Source: an uncultured Collinsella sp. (GTDB lineage Bacteria; Actinomycetota; Coriobacteriia; Coriobacteriales; Coriobacteriaceae). From it: DNA of 64,000 bases. This document shows, one piece after another, positions 25,503 to 34,597 of the stretch. The notes under the pieces are model-generated. The model searched no databases. It had not been told where the DNA came from and was given only the letters and a program-made list of their open reading frames with translations. The stretch lies in NCBI GenBank assembly GCA_905194675.1, contig CAJJTG010000001.1:79025-143024 (forward strand). Direction: 5' to 3'. Made by a program: the position numbers and the translations under genes. Numbering within the stretch: position 1 is the first letter of the stretch; the number at the start of each line of letters is the position of its first letter.

Positions 25503-27062
25503 ATGGAAACGTTGATTCTCGCCCTGCTCGCGACTCCTTTGGTGTTCTCGCTGGTCATGGCGTTTTTGCCCAAGAACACGTCCTATAACGTGTTTGCCGG
25601 TCTCAACCTGGTCTCCGTCGCAGCCGTCCTGGTGCTGTCGATTATGACGGCCGGTGACGTCCTTATGAGCGGCGAAACCGCGAGCGCTCTTGGCCTGTGG
25701 TTCCACCTCGATTCGCTGGGCGCCATCTTTGTGCTGCTCATCGGCTTTATCGGTTTTCTTACGGGGCTGTTCTCGCTGCCCTATGTAAAGGCCGATATCG
25801 AGGAGGGCTCCATGCCCGCCGAGCGCGCCAAGCAGTATTTTGCGCTGTTTAGCCTGTTTGTGTTCACCATGCTGCTCGCGTGCCTGTCCAACAACATGAT
25901 CCTCACGTGGGCCGCCGTGGAGGCAACCACGCTTTCCACCGTGTTCCTCGTGGGTATCTACAAGAACAAGACGGCCCTCGAGGCTTCTTGGAAGTATGCG
26001 ATGGTCTGCACCGCCGGCGTGGCCTTCGGCCTGTTCGGTACGCTGCTGATCTACGCCAACGCCGCCGACGTGATTCCCAATGCCCACGAGGCCGCATTCC
26101 TGTCGTGCGTGCTGCCGTATGCCGATCAGTTCGACCCGACGCTCATGCGCCTCGCCTTTGCGTTTATCGTGATCGGTTTTGGCACCAAGGCCGGCCTGTT
26201 CCCCATGCACACTTGGCTGCCCGATGCCCACTCCCAGGCCCCGAGCCCTGTCTCGGCCCTGCTCTCGGGCGTGCTGCTTAAGTGCGCCATGCTTGTGATC
26301 ATGCGCTTCTACGGCTTTACTATCCAAGCCGTGGGCGCCGAGTATCCGCAACTTTTGCTGCTGATCGTCGGCACGCTGTCCATTTTGGTGGCGGCGCTTT
26401 CGATGTTTCGCCAGGACGACCTCAAGCGCCGCTTTGCGTACTCGTCTGTGGAGAACGTGGGCGTTATCGCCCTGTGCCTGGGTATCGGTGGCCCGCTGGG
26501 TATCGCCGCGGCCCTGCTGCACTGCGTGTTCCACGGCTTTACCAAGACGCTTGCCTTCTGCGTGTCCGGCAACATCCAGCACGCCTTTGGCACGCGTAGC
26601 CTGGCCAAGATCCAGGGCGTCGTCGAGGTTGCACCCGCAACCGCCGCGCTCGCCGTCCTGGCACTGCTCGGTCTTGGTGCCTTCCCGCCCTTTGGCATGT
26701 TTATCTCCGAGTTCCTGACTTTTGTCGCCGGTGTTACCGCCGGTCCCATGTGGCTGGTCGTCGTGGTCGCCCTCGGTCTTACCGTGGCCATCTCCGCGCT
26801 CACCCGTATCGCACTCAAGTCGGTATTCGGCCATGCGCCCCAGGGCATGGGCAAGCATGAGGCCCCGGCGCTCATGCTTATCCCCGAAATCATCCTGGCT
26901 GTCATGATCTTGTGGTTTGGCATCGCCACCCCGCTGCCTCTCGTGCACGGTGTGGAGACCGCGACCGGCATCGTGCTCGAGCAGAGCACCGAGGAACTTC
27001 ACGCGACGCCGATGTACCGCGCTGTGTTCGGTACTGAGACCGCTCAGAGCGAGGTGGAGTAA
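25503..27062 (+). CDS. hyfF: Hydrogenase-4 component F, NuoN/M-like membrane subunit
   Basis: 519 residues (E. coli HyfF 526). The antiporter-like core appears as GTKAGLFPMHTWLPDAHSQAPSP followed by DDLKRRFAYSSVENVG. With hyfB and hyfD it gives three antiporter-like subunits, as many as in complex I, so energy conservation during H2 evolution is plausible. It starts 3 bases after hyfE and ends 3 bases before hyfG. Confidence 0.94.
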   Translation: METLILALLATPLVFSLVMAFLPKNTSYNVFAGLNLVSVAAVLVLSIMTAGDVLMSGETASALGLWFHLDSLGAIFVLLIGFIGFLTGLFSLPYVKADIEEGSMPAERAKQYFALFSLFVFTMLLACLSNNMILTWAAVEATTLSTVFLVGIYKNKTALEASWKYAMVCTAGVAFGLFGTLLIYANAADVIPNAHEAAFLSCVLPYADQFDPTLMRLAFAFIVIGFGTKAGLFPMHTWLPDAHSQAPSPVSALLSGVLLKCAMLVIMRFYGFTIQAVGAEYPQLLLLIVGTLSILVAALSMFRQDDLKRRFAYSSVENVGVIALCLGIGGPLGIAAALLHCVFHGFTKTLAFCVSGNIQHAFGTRSLAKIQGVVEVAPATAALAVLALLGLGAFPPFGMFISEFLTFVAGVTAGPMWLVVVVALGLTVAISALTRIALKSVFGHAPQGMGKHEAPALMLIPEIILAVMILWFGIATPLPLVHGVETATGIVLEQSTEELHATPMYRAVFGTETAQSEVE

Positions 27063-27065
27063 CGA

Positions 27066-28838
27066 ATGATTGAAACTGAGAACAAGGTGTATGCCCGTCG
27101 CTGCGAGAGCCATGTCGAGGCCCTGCGCCGCGCCGTTCCGGGCTGCATCGAGAAGGTCGAGTGGCAGTGCGAGGACCAGCTGACGATCACCGTCAAGCAG
27201 GACAAGCTGCCCGAGGCCGTCCACTACCTGTATTACGAGCGCTACGGCTGGATTCCCGTAATCATCGGCAACGACGAGCGCAGTCTGTGCGGTCGCTACG
27301 CCGTGTACTACGTCATCTCCATGGAGGGGGAGGACCCCGGCTGGGTGACCGTGCGCACCGAGGTCGATCCCGCCAAGATGACGTTCCCGTCCGTGACGCC
27401 GTTCGTCCCCGCCTGCGTGTGGGGCGAGCGCGAGCTGCGCGACATGTTCGGCCTGATCCCCGAGGGTCTGCCCGATCGTCGTCGCCTGGTGCTGCCCGAC
27501 GATTGGCCCAGTGGCCTGTACCCGCTGCGCAAGGACTCCATGGACTACCGCTTCCGTCCCGCTCCCGCGAGTGACATGGAAAACTACGAGTTCTTGGCCG
27601 ATACCAAGGGCAAGGAGACGACGCTTGTCCCCATGGGCCCGTTGCACATTACCTCCGACGAGCCCGGCCACTTCCGCCTGTTCGTTGAGGGCGAGACGAT
27701 CGTCGACGCCGACTACCGTCTGTTCTACGTGCACCGCGGCATGGAGAAGGTCGCCGAGACGCGCCTGAACTATGACGCCGTGACGTTCCTCGCCGACCGC
27801 ATCTGCGGCATCTGCGGCTGCGCCCACTCGGTGGCCTATGCCGAGGCCGTCGAGCGTGCCCAGGGCATCCATGTCCCGCCGCGCGCCCAGTACATCCGCG
27901 CCATCATGCTCGAGGTCGAGCGTCTGCACTCGCATCTGCTCAATATTGGCCTGGCGTCGCACTACACGGGCTTCGACTCCGGCTTCCAGCAGTTCTTCCG
28001 CGTCCGCGAGAAGTCCATGGACCTGGCCGAGAAGCTCTCCGGTCACCGCAAGACCTACGGCCTTAACGTGATCGGCGGCGTGCGTCGCGACATTTTGGCC
28101 GAGCAGAAGCTCTCCACGCTCACGACCATCCACCAGCTGCGCTCCGAGGTTCAGGAGCTCGTCGACGTCTTGCTCTCCACGCCCAACTTTATTGAGCGTA
28201 CGAGTGGCATTGGCATCTTGGACCGCAAGATCGCACGCGACTTCTCGCCGGTCGGCCCGCTCATGCGTGGCTCGGGCTATGCCCGCGACGTGCGTTTTGA
28301 CCATCCCTTCGACGGCTACGCCGATCCGGACGTCCAAAAGATGCACGCCGCTACGGCCGACACCTGCGATGCCTTCGGCCGTACCGCCGTTCGCATCCAG
28401 GAGGTCTACGATTCGATCGACATGATCGAGACCATGCTCGAGAACTGCCCGTCGGGCCCCATCCTCACCACGGATTGGGAGTACACCCCGCACAAGTACG
28501 CCATCGGCGCCACCGAGGCGCCGCGCGGCGAGGACGTGCATTGGGCCATGCTCGGCAACAACCAGAAGTGCTACCGCTGGCGCGCCAAGGCCGCCACGTA
28601 CAGCAACTGGCCGGTCCTGCGCTACATGTTCCGCGGCAACACCGTGGGCGACGCGGCGCTGATCGTCGGCTCGCTCGACCCGTGCTACTCCTGCACCGAC
28701 CGCGTGACGGTGACCGATGTCGCCGCCAAGCGCGACCACGTGCTCGACAAGGAGCAGTTCGAGAACGTCTGGCGCGACAAGTCGCCGCTTGCGGGCGAGG
28801 GCACCATGGCCGCTCCGCTCGATGAGGAGGCGCTCTAA
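27066..28838 (+). CDS. hyfG: [NiFe] hydrogenase large subunit fused to NuoC-like domain (HyfG/HycE)
   Basis: 590 residues. Residues about 1-175 form the NuoC-like (30 kDa) domain ending in YPLRKDSMDYR; the rest is the NuoD-like large subunit. RICGICGCAHS (about residue 244) and DPCYSCTDR (538-546) supply the four Cys ligands of the Ni-Fe site. Forty-four residues follow the Arg of the second motif, matching the C-terminal extension that HycI removes after Arg in E. coli HycE; hycI is present downstream. The enzyme reduces protons to H2 on the cytoplasmic side. Confidence 0.95.
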   Translation: MIETENKVYARRCESHVEALRRAVPGCIEKVEWQCEDQLTITVKQDKLPEAVHYLYYERYGWIPVIIGNDERSLCGRYAVYYVISMEGEDPGWVTVRTEVDPAKMTFPSVTPFVPACVWGERELRDMFGLIPEGLPDRRRLVLPDDWPSGLYPLRKDSMDYRFRPAPASDMENYEFLADTKGKETTLVPMGPLHITSDEPGHFRLFVEGETIVDADYRLFYVHRGMEKVAETRLNYDAVTFLADRICGICGCAHSVAYAEAVERAQGIHVPPRAQYIRAIMLEVERLHSHLLNIGLASHYTGFDSGFQQFFRVREKSMDLAEKLSGHRKTYGLNVIGGVRRDILAEQKLSTLTTIHQLRSEVQELVDVLLSTPNFIERTSGIGILDRKIARDFSPVGPLMRGSGYARDVRFDHPFDGYADPDVQKMHAATADTCDAFGRTAVRIQEVYDSIDMIETMLENCPSGPILTTDWEYTPHKYAIGATEAPRGEDVHWAMLGNNQKCYRWRAKAATYSNWPVLRYMFRGNTVGDAALIVGSLDPCYSCTDRVTVTDVAAKRDHVLDKEQFENVWRDKSPLAGEGTMAAPLDEEAL

Positions 28839-28839
28839 T

Positions 28840-29556
28840 ATGCTGAAGCTTTGGAAGGTTAACGCCAAGGCCGGCGACGCGACGGTCAAGTACCCGTTTG
28901 CGCCGTTTCCCACCAACAAGGATATGCGCGGCAAGCCCGAGCACAACGCGGAGCTCTGCATCGCCTGCGGTGCCTGCGGCGTGGCGTGCCCGGCCGATGC
29001 CATTCGCATGGACACCGACCTTGCGGCCGATACCATCACCTGGTCGATCGACTACGGTCGCTGCATCTTTTGCGGCCGCTGCGAGGAAGCCTGCCCCATG
29101 GAGGCCATCAAGCTCACCGAGGAGTTTGAGCTGGCCGTCATGAGCAAGGACGACCTCACCAGCAAGAGCGTCTACACGCTCGAGCACTGCTCGCGTTGCG
29201 GCAAGCCGTTTGCCCCGCACAAGGAGATCGACTACGCCAAGCGCCTGCTGCAAAAGGCCGGCGGCATGGAGGCCGAGCAGGCCGCCCGTACCGTCGGCAT
29301 GTGCCAGGAGTGCAAGCGCGAGCTCGACGCCCTGCGCGCCGCCTCGGCCGTCAAGACCGGCAACGCGCGCGGCATGGCTGCCAACGAGACGCTTGCGTCC
29401 GGTGAGCCCCAGGGCCCCGGCATGGAGTATCTGGGCGGCCACGGCGTGAACCCGGAGTATGTCGACCGCGAGCTCAACCCCGATGCGCCCGAGATCCCCG
29501 CTGGACCTGCACCGGTCGAGGGCATCATCATGGATTTTGATACGAAGGAGGAGTAA
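28840..29556 (+). CDS. hyfH: HyfH/HycF-like 4Fe-4S subunit (NuoI-like)
   Basis: 238 residues from the ATG at 28840, one base after the hyfG stop; a longer in-frame start overlaps hyfG and is unlikely. Two [4Fe-4S] motifs, CIACGACGVAC and CIFCGRCEEAC, resemble NuoI. A further pair of CxxC motifs (CSRC near residue 110, CQEC near residue 150) could bind a metal. The C-terminal tail (about 65 residues, Gly/Pro/Glu-rich) is longer than in E. coli HyfH (about 181 aa). It passes electrons between the ferredoxin and the small subunit. Confidence 0.92.
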   Translation: MLKLWKVNAKAGDATVKYPFAPFPTNKDMRGKPEHNAELCIACGACGVACPADAIRMDTDLAADTITWSIDYGRCIFCGRCEEACPMEAIKLTEEFELAVMSKDDLTSKSVYTLEHCSRCGKPFAPHKEIDYAKRLLQKAGGMEAEQAARTVGMCQECKRELDALRAASAVKTGNARGMAANETLASGEPQGPGMEYLGGHGVNPEYVDRELNPDAPEIPAGPAPVEGIIMDFDTKEE

Positions 29557-29558
29557 CC

Positions 29559-30341
29559 ATGGCCGAACCCACGCTTTTGCCCGAGCGGCTTCAGTACCGC
29601 CCGACCAAGATCGAGCTCGACGAGAGCATCGAGAAGGCCAAGGCGACCCTTCTTAAGAAGATCAAGCGCTCGGTGTACGTCTACCGTGTTGACTGCGGCG
29701 GCTGCAACGGCTGCGAGATCGAGATCTTCGGTTCCATCACGCCTGTCTTCGACGTCGAGCGTTTTGGCATCAAGGTCGTGCCCTCGCCCCGTCACGCCGA
29801 TGTGCTGTTGTACACCGGCGCCGTGACGCGTGCCATGCGCATGCCGGCCCTGCGCGCCTTTGAGGCCGCGCCCGATCCCAAGATCGTGGTGTCCTATGGT
29901 GCGTGCGGCTGCACCGGTGGCATCTTCTACGACAACTACTGCGTCTGGGGCGGCACGGACAAGATTCTGCCGGTCGATGTCTACATCCCCGGCTGCCCGC
30001 CCAGCCCTGCGCAGACCATCTACGGCTTTGCTATGGCGCTCGGTCTGCTGGACCAAAAGCTCCATGCCGAGACCACGGTGGAGGCCGCCGGCGAGCAGGC
30101 CGATATCCTGCACCCCGGCGTGCCGTACAAGCTGCGTGTTGCCATCGAGCGCGAGGCTCGCGCCATGAGCGGCTACCGTTATGGCCGCGACCTGGCCAAC
30201 GAGTTTATGGATACGCTCGAGGGCGCGCCCAAGGGCGATATCCGCGGTGCCATGGCGCTGCTCATCGACAAGCAGGACGATCCGCGCCGCGTCGAGGTGT
30301 ACTCGGCACTGCAGGATCTGGTGCTGGCCGGAGGTCGCTAG
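29559..30341 (+). CDS. hyfI: Hydrogenase small subunit HyfI/HycG (NuoB-like)
   Basis: 260 residues, close to E. coli HyfI (252). The proximal cluster ligands are visible as CGGCNGCEIE, YGACGCTGG and IPGCPPSP. It holds the [4Fe-4S] cluster next to the Ni-Fe site. GGAGGAG lies just upstream of the ATG at the end of hyfH. The stop is immediately adjacent to the next gene, with no gap. Confidence 0.94.
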   Translation: MAEPTLLPERLQYRPTKIELDESIEKAKATLLKKIKRSVYVYRVDCGGCNGCEIEIFGSITPVFDVERFGIKVVPSPRHADVLLYTGAVTRAMRMPALRAFEAAPDPKIVVSYGACGCTGGIFYDNYCVWGGTDKILPVDVYIPGCPPSPAQTIYGFAMALGLLDQKLHAETTVEAAGEQADILHPGVPYKLRVAIEREARAMSGYRYGRDLANEFMDTLEGAPKGDIRGAMALLIDKQDDPRRVEVYSALQDLVLAGGR

Positions 30342-30923
30342 ATGGAGCTCACGGACCGCTCTGGTTACTTTGCGGGCCCCGGCATGCTCGGCGGCTCCTT
30401 TGGCGATGCCTCGCGCGCAAGCGACGAGGCTGCCGAGGGCGTCGCCGACCCTTGCCTGGGCCATGCGCCCGACCAGGTGGTCTTTTACGAGCTCACACGT
30501 AAGTTTGTGGAGACCGAGGAAGACGTTCCCCAGGAGGCCTGCGACGTGCTGTACTACACGCTCGCCGTGGGCCACCACACCGGCGTGCTCGACTGCTTTG
30601 AGCCGCGCCTGTCGGTGCCGGTGGATGTGTTCTATTCGCTCGTCGACGCGCTGCCGGAGGGGGAGGCCAAGACCAAGTTTGAGGCCATCCGCTCCTTTGG
30701 CGAGTGCCAGCTCGACAAGGCGGCGGTGCCGTCGCTGCTCGAGGCCTGCGATGCGCTGCTCGACGAGCGCGGTTTTCGCGGGTCGGCCAAGGCCGGCATC
30801 TCGGTGTTCGACGACGACTTTGGCTTGCATGCCCAGCAGGTCGCGTTTCTGATGAAGTTTCGCGATCTGGTGGAGCGCGTGCGCGATGTGTCGGGCGTGT
30901 ATCTGACGGGGAGGTTGCAGTAA
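30342..30923 (+). CDS. hycH: HycH/HyfJ-like formate hydrogenlyase assembly protein
   Basis: 193 residues, longer than E. coli HycH (136). The middle, VVFYELTRKFVE and YYTLAVGHHTGVLDCF, resembles HycH/HyfJ; the first 45 residues form an extra Gly/Ala/Asp-rich extension. HycH is needed for assembly or maturation of the hydrogenase large subunit, although its biochemical role is not settled. It is translationally coupled to its neighbours: it abuts hyfI and its TAA overlaps the ATG of hycI (TAATG). Confidence 0.85.
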   Translation: MELTDRSGYFAGPGMLGGSFGDASRASDEAAEGVADPCLGHAPDQVVFYELTRKFVETEEDVPQEACDVLYYTLAVGHHTGVLDCFEPRLSVPVDVFYSLVDALPEGEAKTKFEAIRSFGECQLDKAAVPSLLEACDALLDERGFRGSAKAGISVFDDDFGLHAQQVAFLMKFRDLVERVRDVSGVYLTGRLQ

Positions 30924-31426
30924 TGGGTTGCGTTGTGGATGGACGTTTGAACGGCGCCCCGTTTGCGGGCATCGTGCTCACGGCGGGAAGCGTGCTGCGT
31001 GCCGACGATGCCGCCGGCCCCGTGCTCTCCAAAAAGATGGAGGACGCGCCCATCGCCGGTTGGTACACAATCGACGGCGGCCAAACGCCCGAGGATGACA
31101 TCATCGAGGTCAAGCGCGAGCGTCCGCCGCGTCTGGTCTTGGTCGATGCCGCCGACATGGCGCTGCCCGTCGGGTCCATCCGTTTGCTTGACAAGCGCGA
31201 TGTGGCCCGCAAGTCGATGTTCACCACGCATTCGCTTCCTTTGTCGATTCTGATCGAAGAGATTGAGCAATCGTGCGATGATATCGTCTTCGTCGGGATT
31301 CAGCCGGGCGACACGGAGTTCTACAACCCCATGTCCCCGGAAGTCTTTGACGCCGTCGACGCCGTGTACGACGCCGTGGCCGCCAACGACTTTTCCCACT
31401 TTGTCCGCTTGGGGCAAGAGCAGTAG
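30923..31426 (+). CDS. hycI: Hydrogenase large-subunit maturation endopeptidase HycI
   Basis: 167 residues. The order of motifs matches E. coli HycI: AGSVLRADDAAGP with the metal-binding Asp, YTIDGGQTPEDD, LVLVDAADM with the second Asp, THSLPLSILIE with the His, and FVGIQPGDTEFYNPM. It cleaves the C-terminal extension of the HyfG large subunit after nickel insertion. The ATG at 30923 overlaps the stop of hycH by one base. The first ten residues are an extension relative to E. coli. Confidence 0.92.
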   Translation: MGCVVDGRLNGAPFAGIVLTAGSVLRADDAAGPVLSKKMEDAPIAGWYTIDGGQTPEDDIIEVKRERPPRLVLVDAADMALPVGSIRLLDKRDVARKSMFTTHSLPLSILIEEIEQSCDDIVFVGIQPGDTEFYNPMSPEVFDAVDAVYDAVAANDFSHFVRLGQEQ

Positions 31427-31465
31427 GAGCACTTGTTCCATTTTGTTAGGAAAGAAGTGATTGAC

Positions 31466-32305
31466 ATGGCAGATTCCAAGGTGGAGTATCCCGCTCCCGA
31501 TTGCCTGGCACCCGCCGCGATCGAGGCCAAGACCGAGGCCGCCGGCGTGACCAAGGCCAACCTGCCGGTCGCTAAGGCCTTTCTGTTGGCAATGTTCGCC
31601 GGTGCGTTCATTGCCTTCGGCGGTCTGTTCTTTACGGTGTTTTTGAGCGACAACACGCTGGGCTGGGGTGCCCAGCGCGTCGTGGGCGGCCTGTGCTTTT
31701 GCCTGGGCCTGGTGCTGGTACTGGTGTGCGGCGCCGAGCTGTTTACCGGCAATTCGCTTATGGTCTGTGCGCTCAAGAGCAAAAAGATCACCCTGGCTCA
31801 GATGCTCAAGGCCTGGGTCGTCGTGTGGGTCGGCAATTTTGTCGGTGCCCTGTTCATCGTCTTTTTGGTGTACATGGCCGGCATTTACAAGCTCAACGGC
31901 GGGGCGGTCGCCAATTCCATGGTGAGCGTCGCCGCCGGCAAGGTGACGATCGACTGGGTGACGATCTTCTTCCGCGGCATCCTGTGCAACATTTTTGTGT
32001 GCCTGGCCGTGTGGATCGGTACCGCCGGCAAGACCGTGGTCGATAAGGTCGTGGGCATTCTGCTGCCCATTGCCGCGTTTGTGGCCTGCGGTTTTGAGCA
32101 CTGCGTTGCCAACATGTACTTTTTGCCCATGGGGGCCGTGATGCACGCGTGCGGCTACGGTGCCGACGTCGCCGGCGCCGATGCACTCAACGCCGCGGGC
32201 ATTGCGTTTAACCTGTCCGCCGCCACGCTGGGCAACATCGTGGGCGGCGCGGTTCTGGTTGCGCTCGGCTACTGGTTTATCTACGCCAAGAAGTCCGAGG
32301 CGTAA
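31466..32305 (+). CDS. Formate/nitrite transporter (FNT) family channel, FocA-like
   Basis: 279 residues from the ATG at 31466 (AGGAAAGAAG upstream). Six hydrophobic segments, with CGAELFTGNSLMV and FEHCVANMYFLP, which contain the FNT signature and the pore histidine region. FNT proteins form pentameric channels for formate, nitrite or hydrosulfide. The location directly after hycI, as with focB after hyf in E. coli, points to formate. A terminator follows, so it closes the operon. Confidence 0.9.
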   Translation: MADSKVEYPAPDCLAPAAIEAKTEAAGVTKANLPVAKAFLLAMFAGAFIAFGGLFFTVFLSDNTLGWGAQRVVGGLCFCLGLVLVLVCGAELFTGNSLMVCALKSKKITLAQMLKAWVVVWVGNFVGALFIVFLVYMAGIYKLNGGAVANSMVSVAAGKVTIDWVTIFFRGILCNIFVCLAVWIGTAGKTVVDKVVGILLPIAAFVACGFEHCVANMYFLPMGAVMHACGYGADVAGADALNAAGIAFNLSAATLGNIVGGAVLVALGYWFIYAKKSEA

Positions 32306-32327
32306 GGTACCGTCTGTTTGACGTCGG

Positions 32328-32363
32328 GCCTCCCGCGGGGCGTTGCCGTGCGGGAGGCTTTTT
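32328..32363 (+). terminator. Terminator at the end of the formate hydrogenlyase operon
   Basis: GCCTCCCGC and GCGGGAGGC form a 9-bp perfect stem with a 13-nt loop, followed by TTTTT. Confidence 0.9.
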
Positions 32364-32427
32364 GGGCCTGGGGCCCGTTGCCGGGCTGTTGGCCTGTTCT
32401 GTTTGGCTGGTGAAAGGGGTAATCGAG

Positions 32428-34545
32428 ATGGCATCTGCTGTGAAGCGTGACGGTCGCGCCGTGGTGACCACATGCGGGGGATGCTATGCCGATTGCGCCT
32501 TTGCGGCACGCGTTGAGGACGGTCGTGTGGTGGCCGAGTTGCCGGTGCCGGGGCATCCATGCGCGGCGCGTGCCCTGTGCGCCCGCGGGCGGCATCGCCT
32601 GTCCATGCCGTTTGATGAGCGCGATCGGATTTTGCATCCCATGCGCCGCCGAGCTGATGGCTCGGGGTTTGATGCGATTTCCTGGGATGAGGCGTTTGCC
32701 CAGATTGCCGAGTGTCTTTTGGGGATTGTTGACGAGCGCGGGCCCCGTGCGCTGGGCATGACGCTCGGCGTGCCCTCGTTCGACCGCTACTGGGGCTATC
32801 GTCTTATGCACGCGCTGGGTTCGCCCAACGTGTACGGTGCCGACGGTGCCTGCGAGGTAAGCCGACTTACCGGCTGGGAGCACAGCCTGGGCTACAGTCC
32901 CGCCTCCGACCTGGCGCATACCGATTGCATTATGTACCTGGGGCGTTCCATTGTCGATTCGTCGACGATGGGGGCCGTTGACGCGCTCAACGATGCCCGT
33001 CGCCGTGGGGCGAAGATCATCGTTGTTGACCCCCGGCGCAGCGGCTCGGCTGCACTTGCCGACCGCTGGTTGCGCGTGCGCCCGGGCTGCGACTTGGCGC
33101 TGCTGTTGGGTATTGCGCATGTCTTGATTGCCGAGGACCTGTATGACCACGAGTTCGTGACCCGCTATACCACGGGTTTTGACGAGCTGGCGCAGGCGGC
33201 CCGTGCTTGGACGCCCGAGTGGGCCGAGTCGATGTGCGACGTGCCGGCCGCAGAGATCGCCGCCACGGCGCGCGATCTAGCTGCGGCCGCGCCTGCTGCC
33301 GTGGTGGACGCCGGCTTTCATGGCGGCATTGGCATCGCGTATGCCAATAGCACCCAGACCGCGCGCGCTATCTGCTTGGTCGATGTGCTGCTGGGCTGTA
33401 TTGGACATGTGGGCGGCGCGCTCAATCCACCCACACCGCTTGCGCTGGGCGACCTTGATCCCGCACGCTTTGCGACGCCGCCGGTGTCGCGCATGTCCAA
33501 GCTGGGATCCGAGCGCTATCCACTGGTCGATCCGGTGCGCGGCCTGTGTACGACCATCGGTCAGTCGATTCTTGCCGGCGATTTGCGTGGGCTCATCGTC
33601 TATGCCAGTAACCCCGGTGCGGGCTATGGTAATGCACAAGCTTGGTTGGGTATTTTGCAGCAGCTCGACTTGCTCGTGACGATTGATATTCGCTGGTCCG
33701 AGACGGCGCGTGCTTCTGACTTCGTGCTGCCCGACGTGACGTATCTGGAAGCCGACCGCGGCGTGGGCACGGTCGTGGGCGCCAACGATTCGCGGGTGTT
33801 CTACCGCAACGCCGTGCTGCCTGTGCAGCATGACGACACACGTCCCGGTCGGGAGATTTTTGCCGGTCTGGCGCAGGCGTGTGGCGCGGGCGAGTACTTC
33901 CAGTTTACGTCTGACGATCTGGCGGCTGCCCAGGTGGCGCCTTTTGGGATCAATCTGGATGAGCTCAAGGAGCGCGGCTGGGCCGACACGGGTGTTGCGT
34001 TGCCGTCGCGTACGGGCGAGCCGGCGATTCCCTTGGATGGCGGCAAAATTGCGCTGGCAAGCGACGTATGGGAACGAGCCGGTCTGGGTCGTGTGCCCAA
34101 CTGGATCGCTCCCATGGTGGAGCCTGGCCCGGGGATGTTTCGCCTCATTAGCGGCAACCGTCCCTTTGAGTCGCATACCTCGCGAAGGCTTGCAGCCCAA
34201 GGTGCCGCTGAGGCTGGGTCGGACCTGGATGCCGTGCAGATGAATGCCGATGCTGCTGCGCACATGGGCATCGCCGACGGCGAGATCGTCGAACTCGTGA
34301 GCGATATGGGCCGCGACCGCGCGCGTGTGGAGACGACGCCGTATCTGCATCCGGCGTGCATCTTCACCTCGGCCGCCCCCGGTGGGCGTTCGTTTGACGC
34401 CGATGCCGGTGGCGCTCAAGGCTTGGGCGTGGGCCCGCTCGACCATACGCCGTTGCGTTGGGACCCGTTGACGGGTGCCGCGCTCACCCAGGAAAACGCC
34501 GTTCGCGTGGAAAAGATCGCGGCGCGCGGGGATAATGACAAGTAA
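32428..34545 (+). CDS. Molybdopterin oxidoreductase, DMSO-reductase superfamily, unknown substrate
   Basis: 705 residues from the ATG at 32428, preceded by AAAGGGG. Cys16, Cys19, Cys23 and Cys51 form an N-terminal [4Fe-4S] site. The Mo-site region reads GADGACEVSRLTG, so Cys142 is the likely metal ligand in place of selenocysteine. DPRRSGSAALAD and TYLEADRGVG fit the bis-MGD-binding domains. There is no twin-Arg signal, so it is probably cytoplasmic. No dedicated iron-sulfur or membrane partner is adjacent: it stands alone between the FNT gene and selA. Related proteins reduce sulfur, selenium or arsenic compounds or oxidise formate; the substrate cannot be assigned. Confidence 0.82.
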   Translation: MASAVKRDGRAVVTTCGGCYADCAFAARVEDGRVVAELPVPGHPCAARALCARGRHRLSMPFDERDRILHPMRRRADGSGFDAISWDEAFAQIAECLLGIVDERGPRALGMTLGVPSFDRYWGYRLMHALGSPNVYGADGACEVSRLTGWEHSLGYSPASDLAHTDCIMYLGRSIVDSSTMGAVDALNDARRRGAKIIVVDPRRSGSAALADRWLRVRPGCDLALLLGIAHVLIAEDLYDHEFVTRYTTGFDELAQAARAWTPEWAESMCDVPAAEIAATARDLAAAAPAAVVDAGFHGGIGIAYANSTQTARAICLVDVLLGCIGHVGGALNPPTPLALGDLDPARFATPPVSRMSKLGSERYPLVDPVRGLCTTIGQSILAGDLRGLIVYASNPGAGYGNAQAWLGILQQLDLLVTIDIRWSETARASDFVLPDVTYLEADRGVGTVVGANDSRVFYRNAVLPVQHDDTRPGREIFAGLAQACGAGEYFQFTSDDLAAAQVAPFGINLDELKERGWADTGVALPSRTGEPAIPLDGGKIALASDVWERAGLGRVPNWIAPMVEPGPGMFRLISGNRPFESHTSRRLAAQGAAEAGSDLDAVQMNADAAAHMGIADGEIVELVSDMGRDRARVETTPYLHPACIFTSAAPGGRSFDADAGGAQGLGVGPLDHTPLRWDPLTGAALTQENAVRVEKIAARGDNDK

Positions 34546-34597
34546 TTGACTCAGCTGATGTATTCGACTGATCCACGTTTCTTTTGAAAGGCCGCAC

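Noticed and set aside
24912..29039. 1375-codon open frame on the minus strand opposite hyfE-hyfH
   Set aside because: Antisense shadow of clearly conserved hyf genes; no ribosome site or recognisable domain.
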